Source: Legionella anisa
Lineage (GTDB): Bacteria; Pseudomonadota; Gammaproteobacteria; Legionellales; Legionellaceae
Length of the DNA: 64,000 bases
Direction: 5' to 3'
Assembly: GCF_001467525.1 (NCBI RefSeq)
Contig: NZ_LNXS01000029.1
Coordinates: 1 to 64,000, forward strand
The translations under genes and the position numbers were made by a program. Positions 45,855 through 54,472 of this stretch are shown here, in pieces. The notes beneath the pieces were generated by a model. It did not search any database. It was not told the DNA's origin and saw only the letters and a list, made by a program, of their open reading frames with translations. Position 1 is the first letter of the stretch, and every line of letters begins with the position of its first letter.

Positions 45855-46172
45855 ATGAAGCGTTTAATCCCTTGCTGTATTTTGTTACCTTTATTAACTT
45901 CCTGTGAGATGACGCAGCCTGAATATTATGAGGCAGGTTATTATCACTCCGCTCAACCCCATTCCGAAATTTATGGTTTCGATGAACGTCCACATGATTA
46001 TCGACATCCTAACCCTCATCATCGAACTCATAAAAAAACAAAAGGGGCTACTAATCAAGCGAAGACACATGGACATAATCATCATGCAAATGATCAGAAG
46101 CAAGTTACTGTAAATAATGCCAAGCCAAACAATGTTCATGGACATGACAAAAAAAAGAACCAAGTTAGTTAA
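45855..46172 (+). CDS. Histidine-rich small lipoprotein
   Basis: A 105-residue predicted lipoprotein. MKRLIPCCILLPLLTSC gives a lipobox cysteine at 17. The mature protein is rich in His (about 15) with Asn, Lys and Pro: HPNPHHRTHKK, HGHNHHAN and VHGHDKKK. The composition suggests metal binding or a pH-sensitive, unstructured protein, but no family is recognised. The ATG at 45855 has CCGGAG upstream; a longer frame from 45816 begins inside the preceding terminator. Confidence 0.68.
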   Translation: MKRLIPCCILLPLLTSCEMTQPEYYEAGYYHSAQPHSEIYGFDERPHDYRHPNPHHRTHKKTKGATNQAKTHGHNHHANDQKQVTVNNAKPNNVHGHDKKKNQVS

Positions 46173-46254
46173 GCATCCTTCAGAATCTGGACCCAAAGTC
46201 ATAATTAATGACTAATTTCAAAAGCACTTATTCAATGGAATCAGGATCTAATAT

Positions 46255-46284
46255 TCCCCGGTTATGTTTTTTTGCTGCCGGGGA
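46255..46284 (+). terminator. Candidate terminator hairpin
   Basis: TCCCCGG (46255-46261) pairs with CCGGGGA (46278-46284) across a T-rich loop. A T-run (GGTTTTTAA) follows a few bases later. It lies about 80 bases after the histidine-rich lipoprotein gene. Confidence 0.45.
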
Positions 46285-46392
46285 CAGGTTTTTAACCAAA
46301 ATAGCAGCATTATTTTCGATTTGTATTCACAATTCGTAACCAAGTAAATTTTGTGGTAGTCTTATGACGTTTTTTCTTTAGGGAGTTTTTGG

Positions 46393-46701
46393 ATGCGTAA
46401 CTCACTTAAAATGCTGTTTGTGGGACTTTTATCTATAATTATCATAGCATGTGTTGCATCTCCAGGTAGTGAAAGCACAGGAGAGTTTTTGGATAGTTCG
46501 ACTACCACTGCTAAGGTAAAAGCAACATTAGTGAATCAATTAGGGCGCACAGGTTTAGCAATACAAGTTAAGACCTTTAAAGATGAAGTGCAACTTAGTG
46601 GTTTTGTTGCTTCCCCAAGATTGAAACAAAGAGCAGGGATTATTGCTGCAAGTGTGGATGGTGTTAGCAGGGTACGTAATGACATCATTGTTAAACCTTA
46701 A
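46393..46701 (+). CDS. BON-domain lipoprotein
   Basis: A 102-residue protein with a lipoprotein-type signal (LLSIIIIACVAS, Cys at about 17) and one BON domain: TTAKVKATLVNQLG, then IQVKTFKDEVQLSGFVAS and a final VSRVRNDIIVKP. BON domains (as in OsmY) are thought to bind phospholipids and help envelope stability. The usual length for single-BON proteins is about 100-110. It ends 21 bases before glyA; the short gap suggests that it might be transcribed with glyA, although a separate promoter cannot be excluded. Confidence 0.88.
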   Translation: MRNSLKMLFVGLLSIIIIACVASPGSESTGEFLDSSTTTAKVKATLVNQLGRTGLAIQVKTFKDEVQLSGFVASPRLKQRAGIIAASVDGVSRVRNDIIVKP

Positions 46702-46722
46702 CCATTTTCCCAAGGATTACTC

Positions 46723-47976
46723 ATGTTTGACCAAAGCTATACCATAGAAAATTTTGATGACGAACTCTATCAAGCTATTGTTGATGAACAACGCCGCCAA
46801 GAAGAGCATGTAGAACTCATTGCATCGGAAAATTATGTAAGTCCACGTGTTTTACAGGCTCAAGGTTCTGTATTAACGAATAAATACGCTGAAGGATATC
46901 CAAGTAAGCGTTATTATGGCGGATGTGAGTATGTTGATGTTGCGGAGGAGTTAGCAATTGCGCGCGCAAAAAAACTTTTTGGTGCGGATTACGTTAATGT
47001 TCAACCTCATTCGGGTTCACAAGCCAATGCCGCTGTAATGATGGCTCTCTTAGCTCCTGGTGATGTTATTTTAGGTATGGCATTGCCCCATGGTGGTCAT
47101 TTAACTCATGGTTCCAAAGTTAATTTTTCAGGTAAGCTTTATGAAGCGATACCTTATGGTGTTGATGCGCAAACTGGTTTAATTGATTATGATGCTTTGG
47201 AGCGTTTGGCTCTGGAGCATAAACCCAAACTGATTATCGCAGGATTTTCCGCTTATTCACGTATCCTTGATTGGCCTAGATTCAGAGCAATAGCAGATAA
47301 AGTTGGCGCTTATTTAATGGCAGATGTTGCTCATGTTGCTGGTTTGATTGCAGTGGGTCTTTATCCTTCCCCAGTTCCTTATGCAGATGTGGTAACAACT
47401 ACTACCCATAAGACACTTAGAGGGCCGAGAGGTGGGATGATTTTATGCCGTGCCAATGAAGAAATAGAGAAAAAATTAAATTCTTCTGTTTTTCCTGGTA
47501 ACCAAGGCGGCCCATTAATGCATGTAATTGCTGCCAAAGCTGTTTCTTTTGCTGAGGCCTTATTGCCGGAGTTTAAAACCTATCAACAACAAGTATTATT
47601 GAATGCCAGGACCATGGCGTCAGTACTGATGAGTCGTGGGTACAAGATTGTCTCCGGTGGTACAGACAATCATTTATTATTGGTTGATTTAATTGATAAG
47701 AACATCACAGGTAAAGATGCGGATTCGGCTTTAGATAAAGCAAATATTACCGTGAACAAAAATACGGTTCCTAATGATCCTCGTTCTCCTTTTGTAACCA
47801 GTGGATTACGTTTGGGAACCCCAGCAGTAACTACAAGAGGATTTAAAGAAAAAGAAATAACGCTTTTATCAAATTGGATAGCAGATATTCTTGATGATAT
47901 TAACAATGAAACGACTATAGCAAAAGTTAAAGAACAAGTATTGCTTTTATGTCGTGAGTTTCCGGTTTATAGATAA
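46723..47976 (+). CDS. glyA: Serine hydroxymethyltransferase
   Basis: A 417-residue PLP enzyme that interconverts serine and glycine with tetrahydrofolate, the main source of one-carbon units. Conserved regions: [21 protein letters not shown] at the start, [22 protein letters not shown], and the Schiff-base lysine in [16 protein letters not shown]. The length equals E. coli GlyA (417). AAGGA lies before the ATG. nrdR starts only two bases after its stop, so glyA-nrdR-nusB-thiL-pgpA is likely one transcript. Confidence 0.98.
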   Translation: MFDQSYTIENFDDELYQAIVDEQRRQEEHVELIASENYVSPRVLQAQGSVLTNKYAEGYPSKRYYGGCEYVDVAEELAIARAKKLFGADYVNVQPHSGSQANAAVMMALLAPGDVILGMALPHGGHLTHGSKVNFSGKLYEAIPYGVDAQTGLIDYDALERLALEHKPKLIIAGFSAYSRILDWPRFRAIADKVGAYLMADVAHVAGLIAVGLYPSPVPYADVVTTTTHKTLRGPRGGMILCRANEEIEKKLNSSVFPGNQGGPLMHVIAAKAVSFAEALLPEFKTYQQQVLLNARTMASVLMSRGYKIVSGGTDNHLLLVDLIDKNITGKDADSALDKANITVNKNTVPNDPRSPFVTSGLRLGTPAVTTRGFKEKEITLLSNWIADILDDINNETTIAKVKEQVLLLCREFPVYR

Positions 47977-47978
47977 TT

Positions 47979-48431
47979 ATGTTTTGCCCTTTTTGCCACG
48001 CAGAAGAAACTAAAGTAGTAGACTCACGCCTGGTCGCTGAAGGCGCTCAGGTGCGTCGAAGGCGAGAATGTCTTGTATGCCATGAACGTTTTACTACTTT
48101 TGAGACAGCTGAATTAATCATGCCGTTAATCGTTAAACGTGATGGCCGGCGCGAGCCATTTAATATTGCTAATTTACGCTCAGGTATGTTACGCGCTTTG
48201 GAAAAAAGACCAGTAAGTGTCGATGCATTGGAAGCATCAATTATTTCAATTACTCAAGAAATTCGCCGTAGAGGTGAGAGGGAGATTGATTCTCAGATCA
48301 TTGGTGAGCTGGTCATGAAAGAATTATATAGTTTGGATCATGTTGCTTATGTACGGTTTGCATCTGTATATAAACGCTTTAAAGACGTCAGTGATTTCAG
48401 ACAGACAATTGATCAGATGAATAAAGAATAG
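47979..48431 (+). CDS. nrdR: Transcriptional repressor NrdR
   Basis: A 150-residue repressor of ribonucleotide reductase genes that senses dATP/ATP. The N-terminal zinc ribbon uses C3, C6, C31 and C34 (CPFC and CLVC), followed by an ATP-cone domain ([18 protein letters not shown]). The length is standard (149-154). It regulates by binding NrdR boxes upstream of nrd genes, none of which are in this window. It sits between glyA and nusB. Confidence 0.97.
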   Translation: MFCPFCHAEETKVVDSRLVAEGAQVRRRRECLVCHERFTTFETAELIMPLIVKRDGRREPFNIANLRSGMLRALEKRPVSVDALEASIISITQEIRRRGEREIDSQIIGELVMKELYSLDHVAYVRFASVYKRFKDVSDFRQTIDQMNKE

Positions 48432-48518
48432 AACCGTCCAATAGTGATTTTATCCCTTCTCTTTAAGTTAAGAGAGAAGGACTTTATAGATTTTTTAAGA
48501 AGAGTTCATGAGGTTAAG

Positions 48519-48959
48519 GTGGAAAAGCAGTCAATAAGCGGTAAAAGAAAAGCCCGAAAATTAGCACTTCAGGCTCTTTATCAATGGTTAATGTCAGGAA
48601 GCGAATTACATGAAATTGAGGCACAATTTCGTGTCATTAATAATATGGATAAGGTGGATGTAGATTATTTTTGCCGTATTTTGCACGGTGTGCCCGCTCA
48701 TGTTGAAACTTTAGAAGCACGTATTGCTCCATTTCTTGACAGAGAGATCAACGGACTCAATCCAATTGAACTGACTGTACTTCGTATTGGTTCTTTTGAG
48801 TTACTCTATTGTCCTGAAATTCCTTATAAAGTTGTTCTAGATGAATCAATATCATTGACTAAAGAATTTGGTTCCCAGGATGGATACCGTTATGTTAATG
48901 GAGTATTAAATAGTTTGGCGCAACAGGTGCGTTCAATTGAAATCAGTCACCATGAATGA
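48519..48959 (+). CDS. nusB: Transcription antitermination factor NusB
   Basis: A 146-residue all-helical protein that with NusE (S10) binds boxA RNA and promotes antitermination at rRNA operons. SGKRKARKLALQALYQWLMS at the N-terminus and IPYKVVLDESISLTKEFG near the C-terminus are diagnostic. I choose the GTG at 48519, which has GAGG upstream; a longer frame from 48444 would add 25 unusual residues. The riboflavin genes that often sit between nrdR and nusB are absent. Its end overlaps thiL by eight bases. Confidence 0.95.
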   Translation: MEKQSISGKRKARKLALQALYQWLMSGSELHEIEAQFRVINNMDKVDVDYFCRILHGVPAHVETLEARIAPFLDREINGLNPIELTVLRIGSFELLYCPEIPYKVVLDESISLTKEFGSQDGYRYVNGVLNSLAQQVRSIEISHHE

Positions 48960-49905
48960 GTTCTCACTTATTGATCACTTTTTTAAACCACTTGATTGCA
49001 GACGGGATGATGTATTATTAGGTATTGGTGATGATGCGGCCTGTGTGCGTGTTCCTCAAGGAATGAACCTACTGGTGAGTACAGATACTTTGGTTTCAGG
49101 TGTACACTTTCTTCCACAATGGAATGCTTATGACATTGCGTGCAAGTCAGTTATGGCTAATGTGAGTGATATGGCTGCTATGGCAGCAGATCCTTGTTGG
49201 ATTACTCTTTCTTTAACTTTGCCTGAACTCAATCAACAGTGGCTTACTTTATTTGTGCAAGGATTAAAAGATTCGCTTAGCCAATTTAATATGGCTTTAA
49301 TAGGCGGTGATACAACACGAGGCCCTTTATCAATAACGCTAACTGTTTTTGGTACTGCACCAAAAGACAAAACGATACAACGTAGTGGAGCTAAACCTGG
49401 AGACATAATTGTAGTTTCAGGTGAGTTGGGTGCTGCAGCCTTAGCAATTAAATTTCTTGAAAATCAGAAGATACCTCAAGAAGATAAATCTGAATTAATG
49501 GATAAATTGCTGCATCCCAAACCTCGAATTGATTTGGTTGATCTTTTACGACGTTATGCAACTGCAGCTATAGATATTTCAGATGGACTTAGTGCAGACT
49601 TAAATCATGTCTGTGTTGCGAGTAATGTTGGCGCGTGTCTCAATGAAGAAGCAATTCCAATACATACATTACTCGATAAGTATTGGTCTGATAATGCAGT
49701 TGACTTGGCATTGACTGGTGGTGATGATTATGAGTTATGTTTTACAGTACCAGAGCATCGATTGGCTTTATTGATGAATGAGTGCAAGGAAGCTCATTTA
49801 CATTGTTATCCTATTGGAGTAATTGAAGCGACCCCTGGTATAAGAATAAACGATGTGAATAATCGCTGTCATGTGTTAAAACCAGCAGGTTACTCACATT
49901 TTTAG
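48952..49905 (+). CDS. thiL: Thiamine-monophosphate kinase
   Basis: A 317-residue enzyme that phosphorylates thiamine monophosphate to the active cofactor thiamine pyrophosphate, fold-related to PurM. Markers: MNEFSLIDHFFKP start, GIGDDAACV, STDTLVSGVHFLP, ALIGGDTTRGPLSI, AIDISDGLSADLNHV and LTGGDDYELCFTVP. E. coli ThiL has 325 residues. The ATG at 48952 overlaps the nusB stop; an upstream in-frame ATG (48937) lies deep in nusB and is not needed. pgpA follows. Confidence 0.96.
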   Translation: MNEFSLIDHFFKPLDCRRDDVLLGIGDDAACVRVPQGMNLLVSTDTLVSGVHFLPQWNAYDIACKSVMANVSDMAAMAADPCWITLSLTLPELNQQWLTLFVQGLKDSLSQFNMALIGGDTTRGPLSITLTVFGTAPKDKTIQRSGAKPGDIIVVSGELGAAALAIKFLENQKIPQEDKSELMDKLLHPKPRIDLVDLLRRYATAAIDISDGLSADLNHVCVASNVGACLNEEAIPIHTLLDKYWSDNAVDLALTGGDDYELCFTVPEHRLALLMNECKEAHLHCYPIGVIEATPGIRINDVNNRCHVLKPAGYSHF

Positions 49906-49985
49906 TAGAGGCAAGAACAAGAGTTCATCTATTGCAGAGCATTTGGATACAACCTTTAAAATGAGCTAAGTATAGAGAAAAAGAA

Positions 49986-50468
49986 ATGAGACAAATCAAT
50001 TTGGCAAAAAATGTGTTCCAAGATCCTATTTACTTCATCGCTTTTGGATTTGGCAGTGGTTTAATGCCTACTGCTCCAGGCACCTGGGGGACATTAGCTG
50101 CGATACCTCTCTATTTGCTACTTATGGGGACTCATTGGGTAGTTTATCTTTTTTTTACGCTAATCGCATTTGTATTGGGAGTTTGGGTTAGTGAAAAAGT
50201 TTCCCAGGATTTGGGTGTGCATGATTATAAAGGAATTGTTTGGGATGAGGTTGTAGGTTATTTATTCACTATGTTTTTGGCACCCAAAGGAGCGATCTGG
50301 ATGCTTTGGGGATTTATTTTGTTTCGAATTTTTGATATTTGGAAACCACAACCTATAGATTATATTGATCAAAAAGTACGCGGCGGGTTTGGGATTATGT
50401 TGGATGATGTATTCGCTGCTGTGCCTGCTTGGATAATAATGCAACTTTTAGCATGGAGTTTTGCGTAA
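49986..50468 (+). CDS. pgpA: Phosphatidylglycerophosphatase A
   Basis: A 160-residue membrane enzyme that removes phosphate from phosphatidylglycerophosphate, giving phosphatidylglycerol. GSGLMPTAPGTWGTLAAIPL at residues 21-40 and WDEVVGYLFTMF near 85, both PgpA signatures, are present with about four helices. E. coli PgpA has 172 residues. It lies 80 bases after thiL, the usual neighbour, and the AI-2E family permease begins immediately after its stop. Confidence 0.95.
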   Translation: MRQINLAKNVFQDPIYFIAFGFGSGLMPTAPGTWGTLAAIPLYLLLMGTHWVVYLFFTLIAFVLGVWVSEKVSQDLGVHDYKGIVWDEVVGYLFTMFLAPKGAIWMLWGFILFRIFDIWKPQPIDYIDQKVRGGFGIMLDDVFAAVPAWIIMQLLAWSFA

Positions 50469-51542
50469 ATGAATGAGAACCATAAAGAGCTCATTAGTAT
50501 GGGTTTGACTGTTGGAATTGTAGTTCTTAGTTTATTTATTATTCATCGTTTTATTCCATCATTGATCTGGGCTTCCATAATTGTTATTGCTACCTTCCCC
50601 TTATATGAAAAATGGCGTTATTTTTTTGGGAATAAAGATAATTTATCTGCCTTACTTTTTACAACTTTAATCGGCTTATTGTTTCTACTTCCATTAAGCT
50701 GGTTATTGGGTTTGTTGATAAAGGAGTTACAGATATTTATTAATTTCTTGCAAGATATAAATCAACAAGGTGGCGCAGCGCCTGAATTTTTAAAAGACTT
50801 TCCATTTATGGGAAATGATTTGATTACCTATTGGGATAATTATATTGGTAAGCCAGGAATGATTAAAAGCCTGCTGTCTAATGTTCACTTATCATTAACT
50901 CCAACGAGCTATTATGTAAAACAAATAGGCTCCAACTTAGCGCATCGAAGTGTTCAAGTAGGTTTTACCCTGTTGAGTTTGTTTTTCCTTTATCGGGATG
51001 GCGATCGATTAATAGTACAGATTTATCAAGTTGGGGAATCGTGTTTGGGGAAAAGGTGGTTTCGTTATGCAGACAGACTCCCTAGAGCATTGAGAGCCAC
51101 AGTAAATGGAACTATTGTTGTTGGGTTAGGTGTGGGGGTCTTAATGGGAATTTGTTATGGCCTGGTTGGTTTTCCCGCACCTACTCTTGTCGGATTTGTT
51201 ACAGCACTTGCAGCAATGATTCCATTCGTTGTGCCTATAGTTTTTATTACGGTAGCGATTATTCTGTTTTCATTCGGTAGTATGATTGGCGCAATTATTG
51301 TTCTGGTTTGGGGAACTTTAGTGATGTTTGTTGCAGATCATTTTGTTAAACCTGTATTAATTGGGGGTGCAATCGAGTTGCCTTTTTTAGCGGTGTTATT
51401 TGGAATTCTTGGAGGAGTAGAAACTTTAGGTCTGCTTGGTTTGTTTGTTGGGCCTTTAGTTATGGTTTTATTTATGACTTTATGGCAAGAACCGCAAACA
51501 CTAGCTTCCACAAAAATCCATCATCCTGAAGAAAAAGCATGA
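50469..51542 (+). CDS. AI-2E family transporter
   Basis: A 357-residue, eight-helix membrane protein of the AI-2E transporter (PerM/YhhT/TqsA) superfamily. Recognisable parts are an N-terminal IHRFIPSLIWASIIVIATFP, GTIVVGLGVGVLMGICYGLVG and AALAAMIPFVVP-like stretch, and a C-terminal GGVETLGLLGLFVGPLVMVL. Members export diverse solutes or sodium in antiport; autoinducer-2 transport is shown for only one. The ATG directly abuts the pgpA stop (TAAATG), so it is translationally linked. The gene ends shortly before a REP-like element. Confidence 0.9.
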   Translation: MNENHKELISMGLTVGIVVLSLFIIHRFIPSLIWASIIVIATFPLYEKWRYFFGNKDNLSALLFTTLIGLLFLLPLSWLLGLLIKELQIFINFLQDINQQGGAAPEFLKDFPFMGNDLITYWDNYIGKPGMIKSLLSNVHLSLTPTSYYVKQIGSNLAHRSVQVGFTLLSLFFLYRDGDRLIVQIYQVGESCLGKRWFRYADRLPRALRATVNGTIVVGLGVGVLMGICYGLVGFPAPTLVGFVTALAAMIPFVVPIVFITVAIILFSFGSMIGAIIVLVWGTLVMFVADHFVKPVLIGGAIELPFLAVLFGILGGVETLGLLGLFVGPLVMVLFMTLWQEPQTLASTKIHHPEEKA

Positions 51543-51592
51543 AAGTAAGTGCTCAGTCAATGATGGCAGCTTAAGGGAAAGGCACTCAAAAT

Positions 51593-51648
51593 GTAGCCTG
51601 GGTGCAGCGCAGCGAAACCCGGGTTTCACTTCGTTTTACCCAGGCTAC
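51593..51648. repeat. REP-like palindrome, copy 7
   Basis: GTAGCCTGGGTGCAGCGCAG and AAACCCGGGTTTC on the left side, with a shortened right arm ACTTCGTTTTACCCAGGCTAC. It lies in the convergent gap between the AI-2E permease and the outer-membrane protein gene. Confidence 0.86.
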
Positions 51649-51768
51649 AAGCTGACTTTTCCCCAAGATTCTTAATGTGACTAAGAGACAGCCAGTAACA
51701 CAGAGGACTGAGCGATTACTAACGGATAAAATAATCCAACCCAGATTTCTTTAGATCTTATGACTTAA

Positions 51769-52410
51769 TTACTTATAATTGCAGGTATCAAAACGATAAA
51801 CAACGCCTGCACTGCCCATTTGCGCCTGCAATGTTCGACCAAAACTACCAGAGCTTGCTGTTGCTAAATAGCGATAGGCAGCATTTAATGCCCAGTTCTC
51901 TGCAAAATTAAAAGTGAGCCCGGCAGTTCCTTGATAAGCAAAGGCATGTTGATGGTCGTCAAAAAGAGTTACGCCAAATGGACCTGTACTTTCTAAAGAA
52001 GTTTGAATGTAAGCATATCCAATACCTACCCCTACGAAGGGAGAAATTGTGGGTAGGATAACGTCGGGAAAATCATAATAAATATTGGCCATACCTATAT
52101 TGGCATTGGTGTTTCCTGTTACCCCGATTTGATCGATGAAATCAACCTGAAAGTTTTGGGTATTGGCACGTAAGTAAGTGTATTCCAATTCATAGCGCAT
52201 AGGATTGTATTGATAACCTAAACGTAATCCAGCATTAAAACCACTTTCATAATCAACGTTATCAAACTGAAATCCCAAAATGTTTTTCGATACATTTCCA
52301 TTTAAATGAGTATATCCGCCAAATGCGCTGGAATACCATCCATTGACCGGAGTTGCTGCTGCAGCGATACCACTTGCTAATAATGTAACTGAAAAAAATG
52401 CAAATTTCAT
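51769..52410 (-). CDS. Outer-membrane beta-barrel protein
   Basis: A 213-residue small porin-like barrel. A signal peptide (MKFAFFSVTLLASGIAAAA) is followed by about eight amphipathic strands, e.g. GWYSSAFGGYTHLNG, GFNAGLRLGYQYN, YELEYTYLRAN, ISPFVGVGIGYAYIQ and WALNAAYRYLAT, ending with VVYRF before a short tail with one cysteine. It fits the OmpA-like/OMP_b-brl superfamily; Legionella and Coxiella encode several such proteins. Function is unknown. The terminal residue pattern is DTCNYK rather than the classical final Phe, which is slightly unusual since VVYRF would be the sorting signal. Confidence 0.82.
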   Translation of the reverse strand: MKFAFFSVTLLASGIAAAATPVNGWYSSAFGGYTHLNGNVSKNILGFQFDNVDYESGFNAGLRLGYQYNPMRYELEYTYLRANTQNFQVDFIDQIGVTGNTNANIGMANIYYDFPDVILPTISPFVGVGIGYAYIQTSLESTGPFGVTLFDDHQHAFAYQGTAGLTFNFAENWALNAAYRYLATASSGSFGRTLQAQMGSAGVVYRFDTCNYK

Positions 52411-52900
52411 AACATCCCTTTGTTATTATTTTTTATCGAATCATGTTAACGTGTTGCTTTAAATTTGCAAGTACTAGAAGAGCATATTTTAGAAAAGAGA
52501 AGCGCATAGGAAATTTTTTATCTTCAAGATTTAATCGATACATTTTTATGGCAGAATTTAAAACAGAGTCTATACTTCCAATTGGCATCTTTTGTATAAA
52601 AATACTTTATGTGAGATGCTGCGATAATTTTGCCAATCGATATGAAGTGGATGCGACAGATACTCTGTTAGTACATAAGTTTTAAACCTAAAATAAGTCC
52701 AATCTTGCTTTTAAAAAATAAGTCTAGACCTTCAGCTGATGGAGTGATGTTTCGGCGAAGATAATTATTATATTCTCGCATGATGTAGAAAAATTAACAT
52801 GACGATACGCGTGCGATCAATGTAGCATAATAATTTTCTGCTTGTATGAAATTAATATTAATGTAAAGATAAATTTGCATCATGAAAAGGAGTTTCAAAA
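52411..52900. other. Divergent intergenic region, no gene seen
   Basis: 490 AT-rich bases between the barrel protein and the orphan at 52901, transcribed apart, so both promoters should be here. An 80-codon plus frame (52443-52685) has no ribosome binding site or recognisable domain and odd composition; I do not accept it. No repeat or RNA gene was seen. AAAGGAG occurs at 52887-52893 in front of the orphan's ATG. Confidence 0.45.
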
Positions 52901-54349
52901 ATGCCAAAAAAAAAACCATTGAAAATATCTAAAGAATTTGTTGAACAAATAGTGGCTATAATTGCAAACGAATCGGAAGAAGGACGCAAAAGAATAGTTG
53001 CCATTGCTCAAAGAGCAGAAAAAAATTATGAAAAACCCGTAAAATCATGGATCACAGGTTGGATCTATCAATACACCAGAACTCGCGGTGAAAAAATAGG
53101 CCACTCAATTAATGTGATGAAAGACTTTCCCGACGCATATACTCGCTTGCAAGAATTAAAGCTCATGATGAGTGAGGGTGCGTGGAATGTAAAAAGCTCC
53201 TATAATTATTTTCTCTTTCTTGAATTTATCGACGAAGTCCCTGATTACCAGCCTTTGGCAGATCATCTTATGCCTGACTTTGTGATGGATCTGAAGGACG
53301 AAGTATTGACAGAGATTAATAGCTATATGGCTCAATATAAAGCGACATTAGAAGATAAGAAAGCACGAGAAATTGAGCGTCAAGCAGCTCGCGAAAGCGC
53401 ACGCCAAGTAACTGAAAACGTGAGGGTTTTTAATAATTTGGCTGCTGCGAAACAATGTCAATCCACGCAACAAGATAAAACTGTTTTTTCTGTAAGTTAT
53501 AAAAATGATCAATGCCATATTTCTTGGGTCGATGAAAAGGGTGAGGTTTATCCGCTTACTCCAACCGACGAGTTAGCACAGAAGATGGCGACATTAGAAG
53601 ACCGCGATGTAGAAAAATTAAATACAGTGCATTTAAGACGGATTAAACGAGAGTGTCTCAAAGCAAGAGAACAATATCTCGCTAAAGTTCAATTAGTTAT
53701 CAATCCAGAAAATCCCAAAACGCATAGTGCTTTGACTAACGATGAGCTTATAGCAAATGGGATGACATCAACTTTTGTTTTACGCCGTACAGAGGGTGAA
53801 ACAAGTCTTTGGTGGATAAATAGTATAGGAGTTCCGCATAACATTACTTTAACTGATCATTCAAAACTGAATTCCTGGTTGGCTGATCATAAAGCTGCAT
53901 TAAATGAAGCAGATGTTTTACCATTAAAAGCTTATTTACTGCAATTAAATACTGCTCAATCAATTGCTTCATCGAAATTGCATGAAATGAATAACAAGTT
54001 ATCTCATGTGTTGCAAGCACAGAGTATGTTATCTCAAGCGTTACCAAAGAAAGATGAGCTGGGACAGCCGGTAGTTGATAAAACTAGGGAATCTAAAGGC
54101 AGAATAGACCTAAAGCAATTTGCCTTGATCGAGCAACATATGAAGGCTCATTTAGAAAAAATAGCTACTGATAAACCTACTCTGTCTAAAGTAGAAGTCG
54201 TTGAAGAGTCCGTAAAAGAAGTTCCTAAAAAGTTAGATAAAAGTAGGTATGTGGCACTTTCACAATTACCTACTTTTTGGCAACAACGCAAAGTTGCTGA
54301 TCAGGAACAATCAGAATTGCGCGAAACTAAGTCTTTAGGTACTTGTTAA
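52901..54349 (+). CDS. Orphan cytoplasmic protein with internal duplication
   Basis: A 482-residue protein with no signal peptide or membrane helix and no family that I recognise. Residues 1-150 are helical and basic, 150-185 a probable coiled-coil. Two similar modules follow, at about 194-250 and 290-350; each has a strand pair, a Trp (ISWVDEKGEVYPLTPTD versus LWWINSIGVPHNITLTDHS), then an LT-TD turn and two helices. Residues 350-480 are mostly helical, with an acidic VEVVEESVKEVP patch and a terminal LGTC. The AAAGGAG before the ATG is strong. In a Legionella setting an orphan of this kind may be an effector, but the C-terminus is not a clear secretion signal. Confidence 0.75.
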   Translation: MPKKKPLKISKEFVEQIVAIIANESEEGRKRIVAIAQRAEKNYEKPVKSWITGWIYQYTRTRGEKIGHSINVMKDFPDAYTRLQELKLMMSEGAWNVKSSYNYFLFLEFIDEVPDYQPLADHLMPDFVMDLKDEVLTEINSYMAQYKATLEDKKAREIERQAARESARQVTENVRVFNNLAAAKQCQSTQQDKTVFSVSYKNDQCHISWVDEKGEVYPLTPTDELAQKMATLEDRDVEKLNTVHLRRIKRECLKAREQYLAKVQLVINPENPKTHSALTNDELIANGMTSTFVLRRTEGETSLWWINSIGVPHNITLTDHSKLNSWLADHKAALNEADVLPLKAYLLQLNTAQSIASSKLHEMNNKLSHVLQAQSMLSQALPKKDELGQPVVDKTRESKGRIDLKQFALIEQHMKAHLEKIATDKPTLSKVEVVEESVKEVPKKLDKSRYVALSQLPTFWQQRKVADQEQSELRETKSLGTC

Positions 54350-54356
54350 TATTTTA

Positions 54357-54435
54357 CGTCCCGGGTGTAGCGCAGCGTAACCCGGGTTATCGAAGAGTGA
54401 AAAACCCGGGTTACGCTGCGCTACACCCAGGCTAC
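54357..54435. repeat. REP-like palindrome, copy 8
   Basis: CCCGGGTGTAGCGCAGCGTA on the left and TACGCTGCGCTACACCCAGG ending GCTAC on the right. It has changed in both arms together (GTAACCCGGGTTA in place of GGAACCCGGGTTC), which looks like compensatory change that keeps the hairpin. It lies between the convergent orphan and nadE genes. Confidence 0.87.
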
Positions 54436-54472
54436 GTTACAGACGGTTGTAAGCAACCAGGCTTCTGCAAAT

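Noticed and set aside
52443-52685. 80-codon plus frame in a divergent gap
   Set aside because: No start signal, no domain and improbable composition; more likely promoter DNA.
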